The notes under the pieces were generated by a model. The model made no database searches. It was not told the origin of the DNA and was given only the letters and a program-made list of their open reading frames with translations. A stretch of 64,000 nucleotides of DNA from Nematostella vectensis (taxonomy: Eukaryota; Cnidaria; Anthozoa; Actiniaria; Edwardsiidae), in contig NC_064042.1 in NCBI RefSeq assembly GCF_932526225.1, forward strand, positions 7,061,540 to 7,125,539, in the 5' to 3' direction. Both the position numbers and the translations under genes were made by a program. This document shows, piece after piece, positions 40,101 to 52,100 of the stretch. Positions within the stretch are counted from its first letter, which is position 1. Every line of letters begins with the position of its first letter.

Positions 40101-43100
40101 GGAATGTTTGTAAGTTACTGTTTTCCTATGCCATGGGAATGTTTGTAAGTTACTGTTTTCCTATGCCATGGGAATGTTTGTAAGGAACTGTTTTCTACAG
40201 TATGCCATGGGAATGTTTGTAAGGTACTGTTCTCCTATGCCATGGGAATGTTTGTAAGGTACTGTTTTCCTATGCCATGAGAATGTTTGTAAGGTACTGT
40301 TTTCTATGCCATGGGAATGTTTGTAAGGTACTGTTTTCTATGCCATGGGAATGTTTGTAACATACTGTTTTCCTATTCCATGGGAATGTTTGTAAGTTTC
40401 CTATGCCATGGGAATGTTTGTAAGATACTGTTTTCTACAGTATGCCATGGGAATGTTTGTAAGGTACTGTTTTCTACAGTATGCCATGGAAATGTTTGTG
40501 AGGTACTGTTTTCTATGCCATGGGAATGTTTGTTAGGTACTGTTTTCCTATGCCATGAGAATGTTTGTAAGGTACTGTTTTCTATGCCATGGGAATGTTT
40601 GTAAGGTACTGTTTTCTACAGAATGCCATGAGAATGTTTGTAAGGTACTGTTTCCTATGCCATGGGAATGTTTGTAAGGTACTGTTTTCTATGCCATGTG
40701 AATGTTTGTAAGGTACTGTTTTCTATGCCATGGGAATGTTTGTAACGTACTGTTTTCCTATGCCATGGGAATGTTTGTAAGGTACTGTTTTCCTATGCCA
40801 TGGGAATGTTTGTAAGGTACAGTTTTCCTATGCCATGGGTCGGAATGTTTGTAACATACTGTTTTCTACAGTATGCCATGGGAATGTTTGTAAGGTACTG
40901 TTTTCTACAGTATGCCATGGAAATGTTTGTAACATACTGTTTTCTACAGTATGCCATGGGAATGATTGTTAGGTACTGTTTTCCTATGCCATGAGAATGT
41001 TTGTAAGGTACTGTTTTCTATGCCATGGGAATGTTTGTAAGGTACTGTTTTCTACAGAATGCCATGGGAATGTTTGTAAGGTACTGTTTCCTATGCCATG
41101 GGAATGTTTGTAAGGTACTGTTTTCTATGCCATGTGCGTGTTTGTAAGGTACTGTTTTCTATGCCATGGGAATGTTTGTAACGTACTGTTTTCCTACTGT
41201 TTACCTTACAAACATTCCCATGGCATAGGAGAACAGTACCTTACAAACATTCCCATGGCATACTGTAGAAAACAGTACCTTACAAACATTCCCATGGCAT
41301 AGGAAAACAGTAACTTACAAACATTCCCATGGCATACTGTAGAAAACAGTACCTTGCAAACATTCCCATGGCATAGGAAACCAGTACCTTACAAACATTC
41401 CCATGGCATAGGAAAACCGTATGTTACAAACATTCCCATGGCATAGAAAACAGTACCTTACAAACACGCACATGGCATAGAAAACAGTACCTTACAAACA
41501 TCCCCATGGCATAGGAAACAGTACCTTACAAACATTCCCATGGCATACTGTAGAAAACAGTACCTTACAAACATTCCCATGGCATAGAAAACAGTACCTT
41601 ACAAACATTCCCATGGCATAGGAAAACAGTACCTTACAAACATTCCCATGACATACCTGTTTTCCTATGCCATGGGAATGTTTGTAAGGTACTGTTTTCT
41701 ACAGTATGCCATGGAAATGTTTGTGAGGTACTGTTTTCTATGCCATGGGAATGTTTGTTAGGTACTGTTTTCCTATGCCATGGGAATGTTTGTATGGTGC
41801 TGTTTTCTATGCCATGGGAATGTTTGTAAGGTACTGTTCTCCTATGCCATGGGAATGTTTGTAAGGTACTGTTTTCCTATGCCATGGGAATGTTTGTAAG
41901 GTACTGTTTTCTACAGTATGCCATGGGAATGTTTGTAAGTTACTGTTTTTCTATGTCATGGGAATGTTTGTAAGGTACTGTGTTTAGAGGTAGAGACTCC
42001 CTGTTTTCCTATGCCATCTGAATGTTTGTAAGGTACTGTGTACTGAGACTCTGTTTTCCTGCACTAACTTTGCATGTAGCAATTAAAATCTGATGGATGG
42101 CTTAATATGTCTAGTGGGTATGTAGCGGAGCACATGGACATTCGGCACTTCCTTACAACTGGCATGCTAATGAGTGGCATCTTTACTGCACTGTTTGGCC
42201 TCGGCTATTTCATCAAAATACACAACCTTGCTTTCTTCCTCACAATGCAGGTTTGTATCTCATATAAGGATCTGTATATAAATTCTGCTTACAAAAATCC
42301 CCAGTGCTTTATTATTAATGCTTCACAGTCAAACTGCAGTTTTCAAATCAAAATAAGTAAATTGTTGTTTGAGCTCCAATACCAAATAATTATTACTGAC
42401 AGCATTGCAAGACCACTGGACAAAAACAACATAATATTGAAATTGCATCATGAATGGAGCAAGCTGGTTACGCTAAAATAATAGATAACCATGTGAATTA
42501 AATTTTCTTATTTTTCTTTCGTTTCACTTTTCTAGATTTTTGCAGGCTTTTTCCAGGTTTGTCAACTACAATCGTTTTTTGTCATTTTAAATCTTGGGTC
42601 AAAAAAGTATTGACTTTTATGTATTATCTCAATTAGTCCACAGGGTGGCCAAGTGTTGTTGAATGCGTAGGAAACTGGTTTGGTAAGGGGAGGTGAGTTA
42701 AGTTTAAAAATACACACACACCTGAGACAAATCAAGACAGACAGCTTTTTCAAAACATACAAAACAGAAAGATAGCTTTTTCAAGGTATACAGTAACAAG
42801 GCAGAAAAGGCAGCTTGTTAAATACACAAGACAGACACACAACTTGTTCAACAAGGACAAGTTTGTCAGTCATAACAAGACAACAAGTTTGTCAGTCATA
42901 ACAAGACAGACAGAGAGCAAGTTTGAGACAAACAGATTGATCAGACATAACAAGACTGTAGACATAACAAGACAGACAGACAGGTTGTTCTGGATAGACA
43001 GACAGGTTTGTCAAACACAACAAGACAGACAGACAGGTTTTTCAGGATAGACAGACAGGTTGTTCTGGATAGACAGACAGGTTTGTCAGACAAAGCAAGA

Positions 43101-46100
43101 CAGACAGACAGGTTGTTCAGGATAGACAGACAGGTTTGTCAGACAAAGCAAGACAGACAGACAGGTTGTTCAGGATAGACAGACAGGTTGTTCAGGATAG
43201 ACAGACAGGTTTGTCAGACAAAGCAAGACAGACAGGTTGTTCAGGATAGACAGACAGGTTTGTCAGACTTTTCAAGACAGACAGGTTGTTCAGGATAGAC
43301 AGACAGGTCTGTCAAACATAACAAGACAGACAGACAGGTTGTTCGGGATAGACAGACAGGTTTGTCAAACACAACAAGACAGACAGACAGGTTTTCCAGA
43401 CATAGCAGAGTGATTAAGTGTGATTTAGGTCAATGCATGTTTGAAGGGCATGTTTGAATGGACTGCATTTTGAGCTGACCAGAGTTTAAAATAGCAAGGC
43501 TATGTAAATAATACTGTTTATGGCATACTGCACAAGTTACAATTCTATGATACATGCAAATCTTTATTGATCTTTAACCTCCCTAGGCGTGGACTTATCA
43601 TGGGCATCTGGAATTCACACACATCAGTCGGCAACATTGTTGGTGGTCTGATTGCTGGTATCTGGGCAAACAATGCCTGGTAAGCACATGTTATTACTTT
43701 GCACATCAGACATGCACATTTGGTAATGCTTATTAGCTATTTTTTTATAAATAGAAGAATCTTTTTTTAATATAGATACTAATAATCTTTTGAAAAATAC
43801 TTTGCAAGATTTTAAACTTTTTCTTTTTCAGGGGCTGGTCATTCATTGTTCCTGGTCTAATTGTAGCTGGAATGGGAATTTTTGTGTTTTTCTTTCTTGT
43901 AGTAGGTAAGTGTGGATCATCTTTTTATTGTAATTTGTTATACTGTACTTATTTGTTACAAGTGGAGTAATTCTGATATTTGTTCTAAAGAGCCTACACA
44001 CGTTGGGTGTCTTCCTGCCAACCAGACTGAGGTTTGTGATTGCAAAATAAACTAGTCTTCCTACAACAATACTGTCTGTGAATGAAGTCACAGATGACTG
44101 TCAGAATTGTATTATTAGAACTTGTTAAATATTGACTTTAGGATAAGAGTAAATATTGGAGTTGACAACATACTTATAAAAGAGTGTTAACATCTCACAT
44201 ATTTTGTTTCCTTTAGCCAACTGCTGTTGAAGTCAAATTTGAAGGCGAGGTACAGTAGGATGAAAAGTCTGCAGTAAACATCTAGTAGCTGTTTATAAAG
44301 GAGCAATTAGACACAATAACTTATATTAGAGAGCTAAAAGCAGTAGAATTACACAGCTAAAATATCCACAATCTTCCAGATGCGTACAAATTACAATTAA
44401 TTTCCAAATAAATCACAAATTGTACCTTTTATAATTTATTTTGTAAGTTATACTAATATGACTTCCGATGCCACTGTACCCAAACAGAATTTTGCACCAC
44501 TGGTTTATTAATAAAATATATAGTATTATATGTTCGGTCCTGTACCCAGGGGGGGGTGCAGGGGGTGCATTCACACCCCCCCCTCAACGGTGGTTCACAA
44601 TATATGTGCTATTTGTAGACAGACAGACACAAACTATAAAGCATAAGCGAATTAGATAAAAAAAACGCAAAAAGGCATTCTAGATCACTCTGTTATGTCA
44701 TAAAGTTATGTTATGTCATAAAGTAAAACTTTTATTAGCCAAATCCAATAAGAAACATACCGTGGAGATACTGCAATGGCATAGATGAATCCCTTTTTGT
44801 TTTTTCCCTTTTTTTCGGATTTCGCACACCCCCCCCCCCCCTCCCTAAGAGAAATCCTGGGTCGTACTGGCCTGATGTATGTTTGGTTCATAGTGTATTC
44901 CTTTGTTTTCCTGTGGGTTGTAGGAGGAGGAGGCTGAGCGCTTGCTGTCCAGCTGCCCTGAGGGTTCTATAGCTGATTCAATAACCACATCAGCATACCT
45001 GGTGAGTAGATAAACCACAATTTATAGCTAAGACTAGTAGTAATCATGAATTAATCAGTGCGTTCCGTTTTCGTATGACCATGTAAATCATTTGTAGGTC
45101 TATTTGTAGTAATTGTACAAGTACATCTGTTACATCGCAATTCGATATAATGGAAAGAGCTCGATTTTTCTAGTCAATGTCTTGAGAATTAGAGAAAATG
45201 GTTTTGTACCGGGAGAGAAGAGGAAAATATTTGTTTCACCAATTATTACTATTGTTTTGTATACTCATTGTTCCATTTTTTTAAAAAGAAGAAAACTTGT
45301 TACAAGAGTTGGGAAGTGAGGTCATGTGGCGTGTCAAAAATTTGGCATTAAACTCTATGAGTATGTCAAAAAAATGGATTTAGAGCGTAATAAATTTAAC
45401 AGCATATGTCCATACATGATTAATCAACAATTTATTTATTTTGAAATGACGGAACAGTTTTAATTATCGAGTCTTTGATTTACATTTATAATAATTGGGA
45501 TCTTAAAATATAAACTACAACAACAACAACAACAACAATGGTGAAATGTAAACCGTAAATAGTGTTCTAGTATGACAATGGTATTACTGTGTAAATTTAA
45601 TGTCATTTCTTCTCATAGTTGTAGTGTATTAGCCACTTTCTTAAGTATCATATAATAGAGATGACGTTATTGATAATGATTATTTGTAATACCATATAAG
45701 GTCATGGCGTATGCCATAAGTTGTAAATACTTTAAACGAGAACCTCGTTAAACAGTTTATATCTGGTATAAACCACAGTGGCATAGAGCGAAAACTTTTG
45801 CAGAAGGGGAACGACCTAACTTTGGCCCAGGCGATTCAGTTGGCAAACACGATTTTGCTGTTTGAAGATTCAGCACGTGGAGGAAAAGTCGACACACCCC
45901 CAATCGAACAGCAAAGTGGAATTTCCAACGTAAAGTCCGAAGTAGAGTGCTATCGCTGCGGAAGAAAGGGGCACCGATCCAGCGACAAGGTCTGTAAAGC
46001 ATTGGGAAAGAAATGCAACAACTGTGGAGTCGTAGGGCATTTTGCAAGTCGAAATTTTGCAAAGGAGGAGAGTTGAAATCTCATGCTGTGCGTGGACGAG

Positions 46101-49100
46101 GACGTGGCCGTGCGCGACGAAGCGGGGGAATTCAACACCAGATAACGGAAGAGTCAGCTGATAAGGACAGTGGGGTGACCCATTTACTTTCTGTAGATGA
46201 GATAAGGCAACTCAGGGAGACTCCTATGTTTCAGGCGATAGTCGGGGGAAAGAGTTTTCCGTTTATTATTGATTCCGGGGCAGCGGCGAATATTGTTTCA
46301 AATAAGCTTTACGGGGAAATTAAGAGTAATGTTTCGCTTAGGAAAACCAGCAAGAAATTGTATGCTTTTGGTCAGCAACGTTCAACCCCCTGGCGAGTTG
46401 CGCCGAAAATGAGTTTTCCGTTTATTATTGATTCCGGGGCAGCGGCGAATATTGTCTCAAGTAAGCATTACGAGGAAATTAAGAGTAATGTTTCGCTTAG
46501 GAAAACCAGCAAGAAATTGTATGCTTTTGGTCAAGAGGACGCGCTAAAGCTGAAAGGCGAATTTGAAACGGAAGTTAGTATCTGTAGCCGGAAATGTGTT
46601 GCAACATTTTGTTTTTGATGGCAATGCATCAGTTAGCAATTTGATTAGTCATAATACTGCTAAGAAGCTACCATTATTACATGTAAATTCAGTTTCAGAA
46701 CAAAAACAGCAATGTAACACTAGCCTAGGTTCGGAAATTAAGTCTAAATTTCCAGAGTGATTTTCAGGGGTGGACAAACTAAAGGGAAATAAGGTTAAGT
46801 TACACATTGACGATAAGGTGGAACCGGTTGCTCAGCCAGTAAGACGATTGCCATTCGGTTATCGAGACAAGGTGGCGGATCTTCTGAAAAGACTACAAGA
46901 GGAAGACATAATCGAACCAGTGGAAGGTGTAGCATCGAGATGGGTAAGCCCTATTGTGGTAATTCCTAAGGCAAATGAGGAAATTAGGATGTGCATTGAT
47001 TTGAGGAAGGTTAACCAGGCAGTTTTGCGCGAAAGGTATCCGATTCCGACTATGCAGGAAATGCTAGTTGAGCTTAATGGTACTACAGTTTTCTCAAAGT
47101 TATACCTTAAGCAAGGATTTTTTCAGTTAGAATTAGAGGAGGAATCGCGAGACGTAACCACTTTCATAACCCATGTAGGATTATTTCGCATGCAGAGGTT
47201 AGGTATGGGAATTTGCAGTGCACCAGAGGTATTTCATTATACAGTGCAGAAGGTGTTAGTTGGATTGCCAGGAGTGTTAAACTTGGCAGATGACATAATG
47301 GTCTTTGGTAAAGATCAGGCTGAACACAAGAAAAGACAAACAAGTGTTAAGTTATGAAAAGATTATCAGAGAGCGGGTTAACCCTTAATCCGGAGAAGTG
47401 TCGGTTTGGTTTATCTTCGGTTACGTTTTTAGGACACGTAATTTCAGACAAAGGGATAGCTGCAAACCCAGGCAAAGTGGAGTCCATAGTCAAGGCTAGA
47501 GCGCCAGTTAATGTAACAAAGCTACGTGGATTCTTAGGCTTAGTTCAGTATGTAGGCAGGTATATCCCAGATTTAGCAACACTGGGGGTCCACTCAGTAA
47601 CCTTTGAGTGGACCCCCAGACAAGAAGATAGTTTTCAGGCTATCAAGCGTGTAATGATTGCCAGCGAGACCTTAGCTTATTTTGATAGGCAGGCAGAAAC
47701 TCTCGTAGTGGCGGATGCCAGTCCTGTAGGGCTTGGGGCAGTTTTGATACAGAAGCAGGGAGGAACTGAAAAGGTAGTTGCTTATAGACACCGTAGTTTG
47801 TCAGATGTGGAGCGTAGATATTCACAGACGGAGAGAGAAGCTTTGGCTTTAGTGTGGGCGTGTGAGCATTTCAGATTGTATCTGTTAGGTATACAGTTCA
47901 CGTTAGTCACGGATCACAAGCCACTTACACACATCTTTAACAATGCTAATTCTAAGTCGACACCTAGATTAGAAAGGTGGAGTTTACGATTAGCACCTTA
48001 TAAGTTTAGGATAGTTTATAGGCCAGGCGAGTCTAATATTGCCGACCCGATGTCTAGGTTGAGCTGCAGAGGCAATGTAGAATTTCCTGTAGGAGATGGT
48101 ACTAGGGAGTATATTTCTATGATTGTTCAAGAGGCAGTGCCAGAAGCTATGTCATGGCAGGAAATCAAGGCCAGTTCAGATGAATGTGAGGTTGTACAAG
48201 TAGTCAAGGAAGCAATTAGGACAGGAAGATGGGAGAAATGTTCAACAAGCATCAAAGCAGTCAGATCAGAACTCAGTGAGAGTGATGGTGTAATCTTGAG
48301 AGGAAAAAGGATATCCATTCCACCTAGTTTACAAGATAGAGTTTTAAGGCTAGCTCATGAGGGACACCAGGGTATTGTCAAGTGTAAACAACGTCTAAGA
48401 AGCGCAGTGTGGTGGATAGGCATTGATAAGGACAGAGAAACTGTATAAATCATGTCAGTCATGCCAGCTAGTGTCTAGTTATGACAGACCAGTTCCCATA
48501 GCAACAACAGAGATGCCAACATCATCCTGGAAATTTTGTAGTACAGACTTGTTAGGCCCACTTCCAGATGGTCGTTACGTTATAGTGATAATTGATTACT
48601 TCAGTAGGTACTTTGAGGATGCATTGCTCAGATCTACTAAGACAGGGGCAGTTATAGATTTTCTGGATGCCATTTTTACGAGATTTGGTTACCCAGAAGC
48701 CCTTAGGTCAGACAACGGGCCACAGTTCACTTTGGTAGAGTTTGAGGCATACCTTAAAAGCAATGGCATCAAGTGGGTGTCACAGGGTTCGTACAATTTT
48801 CCACAAATAAAATTCAAGGACTTTAAAGGACTTTTTCAATGACTTTTTGTAGAAATTCAAGGAATAGTGTAACTATAAATATAAATTTTCAAAACTTTCT
48901 TCTTTCAAAGCCTTTTGCTTTTCATTAGCACAGATTCGAAGTGCAATCGACTTAGTGAGGAAGCCTAGTTGTGCCCTTTAAACAGTTTCACTTCCTCTTG
49001 GTCTCTTGTTCTACTTGGCATTTTCGCTGACAGCTTACAACAATCTTCTCCTTGGTCGTTCTCTAGTCTTCATGACATTGGATCTAATGTTTCCTCCCTT

Positions 49101-52100
49101 GACTTGCCGCATCTAGCAGCGCCTTACTTATATCTAGATCAGCAAGCCCACGATTGTGAACAACTTTATAAGTTTCTTTATTAAGGTTTTCAACTGACAT
49201 TTACAGAGAAATCTCTTTCGACTCTTGCCTGACCATGAGAGAGTTTCAACAGATACAAATACAACTCTGCCAGGCTAGATGCTGTAAGAAGAATCCAGTC
49301 AGAATCAAGGAAAGAATATTGGGTACACGTTGAATCACTCATAACACCAACTCATAATTCAGAAGGTAAATTCTAGGGGATGAAGCGTTTCTGGTCCTTT
49401 AAAAAGCACTGCCAGGAGAGACAGCAGCATGGATTTAGAGCACTACGATCATGTGAAACACAGCTTCTTGGTTTTATACACTCGTTGGTGGACAATATGC
49501 ATGGAGGTAATCAGATCGACGTTTTGGTGATGGATTTCAGTAAGCATTTGACAAGGGAAATCACCGACTCCTTGTATCAAAGTTAAAGCACTATGGCGTT
49601 TGTGTTAAAACCAATTAGTGGAAGGTGGTGTTTGACGGGGAATAATCTAAAGTTGTAGACGTCCTCTCTGAGGTACCCGAAGTCTCTGTATTGGGCCCAT
49701 GTCCTCTATTACATTAACGAACTCCCAGACAATCTGACCTCCTCCGTGAGACTCTTTGCATATGATACCATCGTGTACTTAACCATCAAGTCTACCGAGG
49801 ATGCCTTCACTTTGCAACAGGACCTAGACAAATTAGCCATGTGGGAGAAACAATGGAGCATGGAGTTTCACCCAGCTAAATGTAAGATCTTAAGGGTTGG
49901 ACGCAAGCAAAAACCTACACTTCATGACCATACTTTTCACGGCAAAACCATGAGTGCTGTCGACTCGGCAAAATACTTTGGGTCACCCTAACATCTGACT
50001 TGAGGTGGATAAGCATATAAACAACATCTGCAACAAAGCAAGCAGCACCCTCGGTTTCCTTCGGTGTAACCTGAGAATAGGCTCCCCCAAGCTAAAGACG
50101 TCTGCTTACTTCGCTGTAGTGCGCCCATACCTTAAGTATGCGTGTACTGTATGGGACCCATTCACAAAGACAAGCATCATCAGAATAGAGATGGTACAAC
50201 ATCGCGCAGCAAGGTTTGCGCTTCATCGCTACGACAGAACAGCAAGTGTGAGTGAGATCCTCAATTATCTGGGTTGGTCCTTACTAGAAATCCGAAGAAA
50301 GAGAGCAAGGCTCCTGATGTTCTACAAGATACACCATGGCCTTGTTGTCACTGATGGCCTGCCAGCAGTCCCGCCGATGTATATAATTAGCAGGCATATG
50401 AAAAGCCAAAGCTACAAAGTGCCACCTTCAAGCACCGACTATCACAAAAAAAAATCGTTCTTCCCGCCGACCATCAGGGATTGGAACTGTCTGCCGGAAC
50501 TAACTGCAAGGGCAGCCAGTCTTAACGCTTTTATGAAAGCAAGCGAACTATTATTGCATTGACTTATGTAACTTTACTTATTATATTTTTGTTATTATCG
50601 TTTTTGTTGAAATTATAATACCTCATAAGAATCTTCGCATAGAAGGGGTGGGGTTATATGATGAAGAACGCACCCAGCCTGTCTAGCCTTTTGCGAATGG
50701 TCAATTCGAGAAATAGTTCCGAGAGGACAAGAAGGCTTTTTTGAAAATCAGAGAAAACGAGATCTTGCTTTTCCTAAGTACCAGAACGAGAAGTCGAATC
50801 TCTTAAATTCAAGAAATCGAGATGCCTTAAAATTTGGAGAAAAAAACAATATATCCAAGGAACCACCTCTCTTGTAGTTAAAATCCAAGAAGATCGTCTT
50901 CTGGGCTTGCTCAGCTTTCTCCACAAATTCTGTGTACTGGAGCACCAGGAGATCACAATCTCCTATCTTCACATGCTTGTAGCCCACCATCGTCAACTTG
51001 GCGAAGCACACTTCCTTTCACTGTACAATCTGCGTATGATCTATGCTGATCCTGTTTCTGGGCATGGATTTTACATACTTTATCTTGTACATAATTATAT
51101 AAAACAATAGCTCGCAAACCATATATTTGGCTACAATTTGCTATTAATCTACACTCCAATAAGATTTACTTTTGTTCCTTTGATGAAATATTTTTCAAGG
51201 ACTTTCAAGGACTGATAATAAGAATTCAAGCACTTTCAAGGTTTTCAAGGACTTGTACGAACCCTGTGTCAAGTACTCCGTTGTGGCCCCAGGCAAATGG
51301 TTTCGTAGAGAGGACTAAATAGAACCATAGAGAAGATACTTAAAATAGACACAGTAGAGAAAAAGGATCTTCAGAAAGAGTTTAGGAAGTTCCTAGTAGC
51401 ATACAGGTCAACTCCGCATACAAGTACTGGGTGTACTCCCTTTTCTCTGATGTTCGGAAGAGAAATGAGGAATAAGCTACCACAGTTAGATTATTCAGCT
51501 GCTGCCATTCCAGAAGTGGCAAGAGAAAGAGATATGGAGTATAAGCTAAAGATGAAAGACTATGCAGACAAGAAGGCGGCGGATAGCAACATTCAGGAAG
51601 GAGATATAGTAGTAATGCAGAATGAGACAAAAGGTAAATTACAACCGAATTTCCGACCAGAAAAGTACAAGGTAATCAACCTTAATGGTCCAGACATGAT
51701 AGTGCAATCAAAGGAGAATGGAAGTACTGTTAGGTGGAATGTTCAGTTCGCGAAGAAAGTACAAGTAGCAGAACCCGATACTGAAGTAGAAGTTTCAGAG
51801 CCTGAACCGGAAACAGAGCATACAGGACCAGATGCGGTTACTATGGCGACCGAAACTTTGGCACCTGAAGTCAGACAGAGCGTACGAGTGCAGAAGCCAC
51901 CAGCCAAGTTTGCTGACTACCTTGCCAACCACTAGGGGTCGTTCTTGGGGTTTGTTTAGGTTTTTATCTAAAAGGGGAGGGATGTAGTGATTAGCACACT
52001 GTACTTAACACATTGACCCCTGAACCGGCCTGTACCGGCTTTGGGAAGTACCCACAACCCAAAAAATTCATAAATTCAAAATAAACACAACAAGATGAAG

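Larger units (their letters stand above)
48331..51935 (+). pseudogene. Integrase and C-terminal tail, split by a transposon
   Basis: The HHCC zinc-binding part is split by a frame break near 48420. The core shows Asp in STDLLGP and Asp in RSDNGPQF. The catalytic Glu in NGFVERT lies beyond the 2484-bp insertion, at about 51305. A stop follows soon after, then a long frame (51450-51935) with the linker, a GPY/F-like segment and an acidic tail ending before the polypurine tract. Confidence 0.88.

Noticed and set aside
40311-40994. Repeat protein with MGMFV units
   Set aside because: It comes from intronic copies of the SLC37 exon 4 end. Only the first unit is exonic.
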